Source: Agelaius tricolor (Eukaryota; Chordata; Aves; Passeriformes; Icteridae). From it: a stretch of DNA of 64,000 nucleotides. The stretch covers positions 1,205,501 to 1,269,500 of the forward strand of contig JALJCS010000039.1 of the NCBI GenBank assembly GCA_023055355.1, written 5' to 3'. The notes under the pieces are model-generated. The model was not told the origin of the DNA. It made no database searches and worked only from the letters and a program-made list of their open reading frames with translations. This document shows positions 54,646 through 64,000 of this stretch, one piece after another; the stretch's first letter is position 1; every line of letters starts with the position of its first letter. The translations under genes and the position numbers were made by a program.

Positions 54646-55273
54646 TGTCTAATTTAATAAACCAACATTAGAATTGAGCAGCAATTTTAATTGAGCAGCA
54701 ATTTGATATGAAATAATGCAATCAAATATAATCAAGCAGATACAAAATAATTTGGCAGTGGTTTGGATAAAGCATAAGCAAAACCAGTCAGGATACAGGG
54801 GGCTTTTCTCACCCTGCCTCCCATACAAAAGATAAAGAATCCAAAGACAACTTCTAGACTGGATGCTAATACATATTCATCAATAATTTTCTGTCAATCT
54901 CCTCCTATTTTTGATTCTTGAAATCTATGTCCTTTGAACAACCTCACAAGCTGCACATGCACCCCAAGTCTTGTGCTATAGAAGCCAGCATTATATTCCA
55001 AAAAGAAGCCTTATGATTTCATAGATACCTGGAATCATCCCAATTTTGTCCATTTCAAGGCCGATTCTTTCATTATCCTGAGGCCTATTGCCTTTTGGGA
55101 TGTGACTTATCTCAAACTACATCCTGCATCCTGTTTTCTCATGAACATCTGAAAACATCTGTTTTGTGTCACTAATTCCATATCCTTTTCTTCTATTACT
55201 TTTAAACAAATATTTTCTAAAATATTTAAAATATAGTTACAAGTGTTAGCACGAATCAGATTCATCTATCACA
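54646..55273 (-). mobile_element. L2-family LTR, diverged copy
   Basis: Shares with 29974-30712 the blocks agcagcaattttaattga, tgtcaatctcctcctattttt, catgcaccccaag and gttagcacgaatcagattcatctatcaca. It is the last retroelement before the rDNA; about 120 bp of plain sequence separate them. Confidence 0.55.
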
Positions 55274-55395
55274 GTGTTGAGCAAGAAATTGGCAGCAAGA
55301 GCCATGTAACACACTGGTTAAGGATTGCCCAGACAAAGCAGGGGAGAGTTTTCTCCAAGCAATGCCTCTGCTCCAGAATCATTTGCTGTTGTTTT

Positions 55396-57299
55396 GGGCC
55401 CGTGGGTCCGCCTCGGCGGCGGCGGTGATCCCCAGCCCGCATTGTTGGAGCCATCGCCCTTCCTCGGCCTTAAGCCGGGGACCCGCGTTGTGGCGGGCAG
55501 AATTTTTTGGCCTAGTTTGATTTTTTTTTTTTTTTTTTTACGGGCCTGGCACCCAACGGAGAGACCCCCGGACTGGTCCTGGGCGAGGTGGTGGCGCCTC
55601 GCCTACCTCGGTCATGGCCGGATCGACTGAGCCGCTTATGCTGAGCGGGGCCGGGTTTGCCACGCCGGGTCTGTTGCTTTTTGTTGAGGCGGGCGGAGTT
55701 GGTGGGGTGCCCGCCAGGCCTCCGTGGGCCTTTTTATTTTTCTCTTGCGGCCCTAAGCTGTGGCACCGAGAAGCGTTGCGACGAAGGCGCGAGCGGGATG
55801 CCGGTGGGTCAGTCGTGGGGGGGTAGTGAGGCGCGTACCTCGGCCGCCCTCCCCCCCCGGGTTTTCGGCCCCGCGGCCCCCGTGGCTAGCACGAGTCGTT
55901 TCGAAGGCGCCTCCGTGTGCCTTTTTTGTCGTGCCGTCCCCCAGCTTTTTTTTCCGGAAGGGAAAGCCGACCACCACGAGGCTGTGTGAAAGCCGGTGGC
56001 CCGTGGCGCCAGGTCGGTGGCACTTTTTCTCGCACACTCGGCCGGGTTCCCCAGACTTGAAGGCAGGGGGGGGGGGGGGCGCTGAGTCCCCCCCCAGCCT
56101 GGCGGGGGCCAGTCCAGTCCCGCTGTTGCCTAGCCAAAAGGGGAGCCGTTTTTGGCTGTGGGCGGGTGGCGGCGCCCCCCGCGCTCCTCTGCTGCCACGA
56201 GTGATCCGATCCGCAGGTGGGCTGGGTGGCCATTGCCGTTGTCCCAGGAGCGTGGCCGTGGGGCCCTTGTCGCCGTCGGCGCGGCTCATTCCGAGCTGTG
56301 TGATGGCCGCGTGGCCCTGCGAGTCTTCAGGTGTCCTTAAAAAACCACGTGAGGTGCCGGTCCCGGTCCCTGTCCCGGTAGTGCCCATGTGGGTGCCGGC
56401 CATGAGCACTGCAAGGCAGCGGTGTGGCTGGAGCCGAGCCACGAGAAGGGAGAGAGATGAGAGAGAAAAAAGAGAGGGGGCGAAAGTGCCTGAACTTGAT
56501 GGCGCGCGGACACGGGTGGAACAGAGCCCGGTCCGCGCGCTCCTTTGCCGTTCTGCTGCCTGCTGCAGAGTGAGCCGCCCTGGCTGAAAAGGGGCCTCAG
56601 TGTTCGGGCCGCGCCCGCCGCGTCGGGTCGCTGCCTCCTCTAGCACATCCAGTGCTTTCCGCATGGCCCGGTGGGGGGACGCGCTGGGACAGGGTTTGCT
56701 CCCTGTGAGCAGGGCCCTGCTCGGCCCAACCTTGCCGTTGGCTGGTCGCTCGCCCGCGACCTTTCGGCGGGCGGGTTTTTCTCGGCTTTGGTGGGGGGGC
56801 GGCTCAGCCCCGGCCGAGCCCTGTTCCGTGCACTGCGCGCATCATTTCGAGTGCAAGGCCAAGTCTTGAACCGGGGCGTGGGCCCCAGGAAACAAAAGCG
56901 CCAGAGAGAGAGAGAGAGTGAGAGACGAAGCCTCGTGCTTCATCCGAGTGGCGAAAAGCCATGCAGCGGTCCCGGCTCCTTGCCCGCGGCGTCGCGGGAA
57001 GGGCAGGCCGCTGGGGTTGGCCGTCGCCAAGGGGCGTCTCCCGCTCGTGGCGCCGTTCCCCGCCCCAGGCCCCGCCAGGCCGCGATGCAGCTGGCTGCCG
57101 CCCCTGCCTCTGGCGCCTGTCACCGCCATGCCGCTGCCGTGTCTTCGTCCGCGATGCTGCTCCTGCGGGTCGGAGCGGCAAAAGGAGCCTGGGGGGGTCA
57201 GGGTTTGGCGCGGGTCGAGTTTGCCAGCAGGCCAGGCACATCTGGGTGCTCCGTCCAAGCGCTCGCGCGACGCTTCACAGCGCCGCCGTAGCTGGCGGC
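55396..57299 (+). other. rDNA 5' external transcribed spacer
   Basis: Sequence changes abruptly at about 55396 from AT-rich to CpG-rich with C/T and G runs, a T run at 55519-55539 and a (GA)n stretch near 56910. It leads directly into the first base of 18S. About 1.9 kb is a plausible length for all or most of an avian 5' ETS. The pol I start cannot be located. Open frames here are a by-product of GC content. Confidence 0.65.
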
Positions 57300-58440
57300 T
57301 ACCTGGTTGATCCTGCCAGTAGTATATGCTTGTCTCAAAGCTTAAGCAATGCATGTCTAAGTACACACGGGAGGTACAGTGAAACTGCGAATGGCTCATT
57401 AAATCAGTTATGGTTCCTTTTGTCGCTCCTCTCCCGCTCCTTGCATAACTGTGGTAATTCTAGAGCTAATACATGCCGACGAGCGCCGACCTCCGGGGAC
57501 GCGTGTATTTATCAGACCAAAACCAACCCGCGCCCGCCCGGCAGCTTTGGTGACTCCAGATAACCTCGAGCCGATCGCACGCCCCCGTGGTGGCGACGAC
57601 CCATTTGAATGTCTGCCCTATCAACTTTCGATGGTACTGTCTGTGCCTATCATGGTGACCACGGGTGACGGGGAATCAGGGTTCGATTCTGGAGAGGGAG
57701 CCTGAGAAACGGCTACAACTTCCAAGGAAGGCAGCAGGCACGCAAATTATCCACTCCTGACCCGGGGAGGTAGTGACGAAAAATAACAATACAGGACTCT
57801 TTCGAGGCCCTGTAATTGGAATGAGCGCATTTTAAATCCTTGAGCGAGGATCCCTTGGAGGGCAAGTCTGATGCCAGCAGCCATGGTAATTCCAGCTCCA
57901 ATAGCGTATCTTAAAGCTGCTGCAGTTAAAAAGCTCGTAGTTGGATCTTGGGCTCGAGCTGGCGGTCTGCTGGGAGGCGAGCCACCACTTGTCCCAGCCC
58001 CTGCCTCTTGGCGCCCCCTCGATGCTCTTAGCTGAGTGTCCCATGGGGCCCGAAGCGTTTACTTTGAGAAAATTAGAGTGTTCAAAGCAGGCCGGCCACC
58101 GGCATACTGCAGCTAGGAATAATGGAATAGGACTCCGGCTAGATTTTGTTGGTTTTCGGAAACGGGACCATGATTAAGAGGGACGGCCGGGGGCATTGGT
58201 ATTGTGCCGCTAGAGGTGAAATTCTTGGACCGGCGCAAGACGGCCTAGAGCGAAAGCATTTGCCAAGAATGTTTTCATTAATCAAGAACGAAAGTCGGAG
58301 GTTCGAAGACGATCAGATACCGTTGTAGTTCCAACCATAAACGATGCTGACTGGCAATCCGGCGGCGTTATTCCCATGACCCGCCGGGCAGCTCCTGGGA
58401 AACCCAAGGCTTTCGGTTCCGGGGGGAGTATGGTTGCAAA

Positions 58441-58482
<42 letters not shown>

Positions 58483-58925
58483 TGAGCCTGCGGCTTAATT
58501 TGACTCAACACGGGAAACCTCACCCGGCCCACACACGGACAGGATTGACAGATTGAGAGCTCTTTCTTGATTCCGTGGGTGGTGGTGCATGGCTGTTCTT
58601 AGTTGGTGGAGCGATTTGTCTGGTTAATTCCGATAAGGAACAAGACTCTGGCATGCTAACTAGTTACGCGACCCCCGAGCGGTCGGCGTCCAACTTCTTA
58701 GAGGGACAAGTGGTGTTCAGCCACCCGAGATTGAGCAATAACAGGTCTGTGATGCCCTTAGATGTCTGGGGCCGCATGTGGGCTACACTGGCTGGCTCAG
58801 CTTGTGCCTACCCTCTGCCGGCAGGCGCGGGTAACCCGTTGAAGCCCATTGGTGATGGGGATCGGGGATTGCAATTCTTCCCCGTGAACGAGGAATTCCC
58901 AGTAAGTGCAGGTCATAAGCTCACA

Positions 58926-58959
<34 letters not shown>

Positions 58960-58971
58960 ATCCCTACTACA

Positions 58972-59003
<32 letters not shown>

Positions 59004-59061
59004 CCCCTACGGGATTGGCCACGGCCCTGCCGGATTGTCGAGAAGACGGTCGAACTTGAAA

Positions 59062-59095
<34 letters not shown>

Positions 59096-59122
59096 ATAGG
59101 TAAACCTGCGGAAGCATCATTA
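57300..59122 (+). rRNA. 18S rRNA, full length but diverged (probable pseudogene)
   Basis: It starts TACCTGGTTGATCCTGCCAG and ends GGAAGCATCATTA, 1823 nt, the expected vertebrate length. Many normally invariant sites are changed. The 530-loop reads ATGCCAGCAGCCATGG (57871-57886) instead of GTGCCAGCAGCCGCGG. The decoding region reads CCGCCCATCCCTAC (58954-58967) instead of CCGCCCGTCGCTAC. The 3' end reads TTCCATAGGTAAACC instead of TTCCGTAGGTGAACC. Many changes are CpG to TpG or CpA, the mark of methylated, unselected DNA. A functional 18S would not tolerate these. The reference sequence is from memory. Confidence 0.9.
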
Positions 59123-59440
59123 CCGGTGGGGCTCGGCGCCCGCCGCGTCATGCCAGGCTGTCTGGCAGGCCGCGCACGCGCGGTGTCACTCACACGCCCG
59201 CTTCGTTCGCACGCTCGGCCCCCAGCTGCTGACCCCCGTCGGCACCGGGGGCCACACGCCCTTCTCCTTCGCCGCGCGCTGTCAGCCCCAGAGAGAGAGT
59301 GAGCGGAGGCGCGCGGTACCTCCGGGCGCGGGGGGTCGGAAGGGGGAGAGGGGGAAAAAGCCACTTGGCGCAGCAAAGCGCACCACATGCGCCCGCCACC
59401 ATGCCCGCAGGCGGGACTCTCCCTACGCTACACCGCACGT
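59123..59440. other. Junction between plus-strand ITS1 and minus-strand 28S
   Basis: The sequence after 18S looks like the start of ITS1 on the plus strand (GC-rich, with GA run near 59292). By about 59441 it is certainly 28S on the minus strand. The exact switch point lies in between; part may be a variable expansion segment of 28S. Confidence 0.6.
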
Positions 59441-59804
59441 CGTGGCCCGACGCTCCAGCGCCATCCATTTTCAGGGCTAGTTGATTCGACAGGTGAATTG
59501 TTACACACTCCTTAGTGGATTCCAGCTTCCATGGCCACCGTCCTGCTGTCTAGATCAACCAACACCTTTTCTGTGCTCTGATGAGCGTCAGCATCGGGCG
59601 CCTTAACCTGGCGTTCGGTTCATCCCGCAGCACCAGTTCTGCCTACCAAAAGTGGCCCACTGAGCATTCGCATTCCACGGCGCGGCTCCACGCCAGCAAG
59701 CCAGCCCCCTTACCCATTGAAAGTTTGAGAATAGGTTGAGATCGTTTCGGCCCCAAGACCTCTAATCATTCGCTTCACCGGGTAAAACTGCCCATTGCCG
59801 AGTC

Positions 59805-59857
<53 letters not shown>

Positions 59858-61255
59858 AGTCTTTCGCCCCTAGACCCGGGTCGGACGACCGATTTGCACA
59901 TCAGGACCGCTACGGACCTCCACCAGAGTTTCCTCTGGCTTCGCCCTGCCCAAGCATAGTTCACCATCTTTCAGGTCCTAGCACGGATGCTCACGCTCCA
60001 CCTCCCTGGCCCCGCGAGGGGTCGGCGGGCGAGACGGGCCGGTGGTGTGCCCGGGGCTGCCAGGCACGACACATGCCCCGGGATCCCACCTCAGCCAGCG
60101 CGCGCCGGCCCTCACCTTCATTGCACCGTGGGCTTTCGACGACGGCCCCTGACTCGCACACGTGCTAGACTCCTTGGTCCGTGTTTCAAGATGGGTCGAG
60201 TGGGTAGCCGACATCGCCGTGGACCCTGGGCACCGGCGCGCGGCCCGTCAAGCCCAGCCCTGGGGCGCCACATGGTTGGGGCACACTGAGGACAGTCCAC
60301 CCCAGTTTACAGCAGCGCTGGGGGCCGGCGGGCCCGGCCCCTGCGCCCCCGCATGAAATGCTGCGCTGCGGGGATGCCGCCCCCGCCCCCCCCACCCCGG
60401 GAGGGGGAGGGGGGGGGGGGAAAGTGACACCCCCCGCCACGGTGCTACCGATGGGGGGGGAGGAGGGCGCAGCGGCGGTCCTCTCCCTCGGCCCAGGGAT
60501 TCAGCGAGACCTGCTGCCCGGGGGCTGTAACACCCGCAGCCGCTCGCACGGCGTCAGGCCACCTGCCTGCCAGAGGCCTTCCCAGCCAACCCGGAGCTGG
60601 TCGCGGCGCACCACCGTGGAGGAAATGCACCCGGCCAGGGCTGGCCGCCGGCCGGGTGGCGGTCACCGCACTAGCCCGCCCCCCTCCGGCCTGCCCCCGT
60701 GGACGGGGTTCGCCTGGGGGACAGAGGGGAGGCAGAGGCGAGGATCCGCCAAGCCCGCGCCGGCCGACCACAACTCGCCGGGTTGAATCCTCCAGGCGGA
60801 CTCCGCGGGCCCCACCCGTTTACCTCTTCACGGTTTCACGCCCTCTTGAACTCTCTCTTCAAAGTTCTTTTCAACTTTCCCTTATGGTACTTGTTGGCTA
60901 TCGGTCTCGTGCCGCTATTTAGCCTTAGATGGAGTTTACCACCCGCTTTGGGCTGCATTCCCAAGCAACCCGACTCTGAGAAGCCCCGGGCTCGGCGCGC
61001 CGGGGGGCCGCTACTGGCCTCACATTGTCCACGGGCTGCGGTCTTGATCACAACGACTTGGGTCCCCCAAGAGCGCCGCCGGGGAGGGGGGCTTCTGTAC
61101 GCCACATGTCCCGCGCCCCACCGTGGGGCGGGGATTCAGCGCTGGGCTTTTCCCTCTTCGCTCGCCGTTACTGAGGGAATCCTTGTTAGTTTCTTTTCCT
61201 CCGCTGACTAATATGCTTAAATTCAGCGGGTCGCCACATCTGATCTGAGGTCGCA
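59441..61255 (-). rRNA. 28S rRNA, 5' part only, inverted and diverged
   Basis: On the minus strand the 5' end near 61255 reads CCTCAGATCAGATGTGGCGA, then the conserved CTGAATTTAAGCATATTAG. It runs about 1.8 kb to the block GAATCAACTAGCCCTGAAAA (about 59465-59484) and GGCGCTGGAGCGTCGGGCC. The rest of 28S is absent. CpG-type changes at conserved sites include CAGATGTGG for CAGACGTGG and CATCTTGAAACA for the usual CGTCTTGAAACA. Truncated and decayed, it is a pseudogene. Confidence 0.85.
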
Positions 61256-62141
61256 AGCCCAAAGCTTGGCCGCGCCGCGCGCGGGGGCACGTGCGGAGAC
61301 AGCCACCTTGTCTACCCCGCCCGCTACACTGCCCGCTCCCCTCCTCTCCGCGCTCCCAGAGGGAGTTGGAGAGAGAGACAGTGCACGCGCGCGCGAGTGA
61401 GCAACAAGGAGACGGAGAGCCCCATCCTGGAGAAAAGAACCAAAAAGGGAGCGCAGCGGAGACGGCCCCGAGTGGGAGGACTGGCTGGGCAGCGGCCCGT
61501 GTGACGGCCTCGGAGGGGAAAGAGAGAGGAACAACGGCGCCCCTCGGTGCACTCCAAAACTGCGACAGAAGAGGAGGGGTCGGGTGAAGGGAGGAAGGGA
61601 TCGGAACCCCCGTCCCCGGCGCTCTTGCCTTGCGCGCGCGCATGGCAGCATGGCACGGTACCGCTGCGGTACCCACCCGCAGACAGCCGCCCAGGAAGTG
61701 GGGGGAGGCCGGGGGCGAGGCCCGCGCCTCGCCTCCCCTTCTCGCCCTCCTCTCTCTTTGTCTTGGCCCTCGGCAGCGCCTTTCGACGCTGTCTCTCGCT
61801 CTCCCCAGGCTGCCGTGCCACCGCATGCGCGGCACGATCCTGGTGAGGACGCGCTCTGCCCCAGTGGCTCGCTTCGGGAGCGGGGAGCTATGGAGCGCTC
61901 CCCGAGTCTGCATTTAGGGGGACAAAGGCCCTGCACGGCGCCGCCACCACCGCTGCCGCCGCCGCCCACCGGGCCACAGGGAAGTGATCGAGGCCGCCTA
62001 GGGAAACACTTCCCTTGCTGAACCCCTGACCGCCTTCCCTCTGGGCACCGGCAGGACGCCGCCGCTGCCCGCCGCGGGCAACGGGCCTGCGAGGTGGCCC
62101 TAGCCGCACCACCAGGGTGGCCCCCGGACAGCGACTGAACG
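61256..62141 (-). other. ITS2, inverted rDNA fragment
   Basis: About 890 bp of GC-rich spacer between the 5.8S and 28S starts on the minus strand, with GA-rich runs near 61360-61385 and 61520-61530. Confidence 0.75.
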
Positions 62142-62199
62142 TCAAGCGACGCTCAGACAGGCGTAGCCCCGGGAGGAACCCGGGGCTGCAAGTGCCTTG

Positions 62200-62234
<35 letters not shown>

Positions 62235-62241
62235 TTAATTT

Positions 62242-62300
<59 letters not shown>
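62142..62300 (-). rRNA. 5.8S rRNA, inverted, with several substitutions
   Basis: On the minus strand it reads ACTCTTAGCGGTGGATCACT from 62299 and ends GAGCGTCGCTTGA, about 159 nt. Differences from the vertebrate sequence I recall: GCGAAAATT for GCGAGAATT, ACTTCCAAGGCACTT for ACTTCGAACGCACTT, and TTGCAGCC for TTGCGGCC. It is complete in length, but these sites are normally invariant. Confidence 0.9.
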
Positions 62301-62302
<2 letters not shown>

Positions 62303-64000
62303 TGCCTTTCGGGCACCGCTCACGCTGAGCGGCCCCTTTTTTTGTTACTCTGGCGCCGAGGACGCGGGGGCGCGCACCTGGATTCAACCGTACGAGCACA
62401 CAGAAACGGAAGGGGAGGGAAAAAAACCACTGGAGCAAAACCACTGGAAAAAAACCACCCACGCTCTGAAGGCCGGCCAAGAGGCGGGGGAGCCCACGCC
62501 CCCAACTGCCTCCCACCACGAGGGGAGACACCGACCTCACAAACGCCGTCCTTCAGAGGCGGCCCAGGCGCCCAGGCTCGGCCTGGCCTCCGCACGGAGG
62601 GCCACGTGGCGCGCACCAGAACGCGGGAGGCCACGGCGGCCTGCCCACTTCTCGCTTTCAAAGGACGACCCGAATTGGCGTTGCCAGCGCCCGAGGCCTG
62701 CTGGACGGCAGAACTGGCCACCGCCGGGGCCGCACTCCCCGGACCGCCGCCGCCACGTCGCACCGCCGGGGCCCCTTGCCTCAGGCACATGCTTGGCAGA
62801 AGGCGGTATGGCGCTGAGCCGGGGGGCCAATGCCCGCTCTCTTCTTTTTAACGCGGAGACCGGGAAGGGAGAATCGCCCCTGCAGCCGCCCCACACGCCT
62901 TCCTTTGGCCCAGACGCAGTCTAGAAGGGCAATGGAGGACACAATGAGCGGGGCCCGGGACGGGACCACTGCTGGGCGACGGCGGGCGCCTTCCGGCCAA
63001 CCGTCCTCGCAGGGAGGGACACCTGTTGAACGGCGGCGCTGCCACTTGGCACGGGGTTGCACGTGGTCCCGGGCCTCCGCTGCCAGATGGCCCACCTAGC
63101 GCTCGCCCCCCACCAGCAGGCGGGCGGTCGAGCCAGGGGACGGCCAGTGGACGACGGCGCCACCAGCGCGGGTTTGAGGAGAAAAGGCCGTCAGGGGGAG
63201 GGGAGGCGCCGGACGCGGCGCCGCGTGTGCCAGAGACCGCGGTGGTGGGCCGAGGAGAGAGAGCGCGGGCGGGCCCCAGTGGCCGCGATGCCGCTACTGA
63301 GGAAGGGCAGAGAGCGTGCGCTCTCTGCCAGCATCGCCCATTATGACGAGGCGAGTGGGTCAGCCCCAACGGCTGACTGCGCACCGCAGCCTCTCCGCCA
63401 AAGCCGGGCCGCAAAAAAGGGGGGGGGAGGGCGCCCCTCCCCGGCGCAGCATGGTTAACCCCCTCAGTGCACGGTGGGACGACAACGGCGACGGAGGAGC
63501 GTGGCCGGTGATATGGGACAAGCACTGCAGCTGATCGGCGGGAGTAACTGCTCCCCACCCCTCAGTGGCGCCCTGCACGGCCACCGCCCAGCACGTCTGC
63601 CGCCGCCACTGCCGGCACTGCCGCCGCCACGGCGGGCTGTGCCGAGCCGCCCAAGTTTTTAAACAGCTGCCCGGCCCCGCCGGCCCCTTTCGGCAAACCC
63701 GCAGCGTTTGACGACACCGAGGGAAAAAACCTGGGGGGACCGCCGAGGCGCGGAGCGCTAGGTACCTGGCCCTGGGGCGAGGGAAATGACCTGCATGGCC
63801 CCACCGGGGTGCCTCCCCCGCTGCTGCTCTCGGGGGAGCATCCTCTGGCGGAGGCACGCCTGACAGCTGCCACCACCGCCACATGCTTCTCGGGGCCTGG
63901 GGTTTGCCTCAGTAGCCCGGCGCTGCATGCCTGACAGGACTGCCGCGGCTCGGGCTGCCCTGCTGGCGCGGGTAACGCGGGCCGGACACCCGAGCACACC
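62301..64000 (-). other. ITS1, inverted rDNA fragment, to window end
   Basis: At least 1.7 kb of CpG-rich spacer upstream of the minus-strand 5.8S. A minus-strand 18S would be expected beyond 64000. I find no 18S sequence inside the window on this strand. Confidence 0.7.

Noticed and set aside
55325..63999. Many open frames of 100-300 codons in the rDNA block
   Set aside because: They overlap rRNA and spacer, where GC-rich sequence rarely gives stops.

Overview
This window looks like repeat-dense nuclear DNA of a bird, most likely a songbird. It holds a fragment that looks like the avian LINE CR1, many solo LTRs and wrecked endogenous retroviruses (ERVs), vertebrate-type intron/exon structure, HEAT-repeat genes that look like the maestro heat-like (MROH) family, and vertebrate rRNA sequence. 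I see no bacterial or plasmid features. Species and chromosome cannot be read from the sequence.

Layout. 0.1-6.7 kb: minus-strand ERV (A) with a 3' LTR, Env, integrase, RT, protease and a nucleocapsid zinc knuckle, all degraded. 6.8-7.3 kb: solo LTR. 9.2-14.25 kb: minus-strand MROH-like gene of 15 exons whose joined reading frame is open (about 654 codons). 16-19 kb: LTR, then ERV B (plus strand), env only, with a long open TM subunit and a 3' LTR. 19.6-22 kb: minus-strand gag-pro-pol remnant (ERV C). 25.07-30.93 kb: second MROH-like copy on the plus strand, exon for exon homologous to the first but with two frameshifts. 30.26-47.53 kb: a nested inverted repeat. Arms near 30.3-31.5 / 46.3-47.5 and 37.5-39.2 / 44.2-45.9 kb face each other around a 5 kb centre of CR1, ERV D and LTRs. 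The arms carry a third MROH terminal exon and two nearly identical copies of the 3' end of an unrecognised gene with an acidic tail. 47.5-55.3 kb: LTRs of several families, a tetranucleotide array, and a CpG-rich promoter-like block with a possible small minus-strand gene. 55.4-64 kb: ribosomal DNA in an abnormal order: 5' ETS and a full-length 18S on the plus strand, then, about 0.3 kb later, 28S (5' part only), ITS2, 5.8S and ITS1 on the minus strand. Both rDNA parts carry substitutions at normally invariant sites, many of the CpG-decay type.

How it fits together. This is a stretch built by inverted duplication and retroelement insertion, not a pathway cluster. The two MROH copies are head to head with their 5' flanks facing an ERV-filled spacer, and their damage is complementary: copy 1 lost one canonical splice acceptor, copy 2 has frameshifts. 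The inverted arms, the ERV density and the broken inverted rDNA would suit a low-recombination, heterochromatic region (for example a sex-chromosome or nucleolus-organiser flank), but that is inference. Assembly misjoins are a live alternative for the rDNA and arm junctions. Comparisons with rRNA and protein families were made by eye and from memory; no alignment or search was run.
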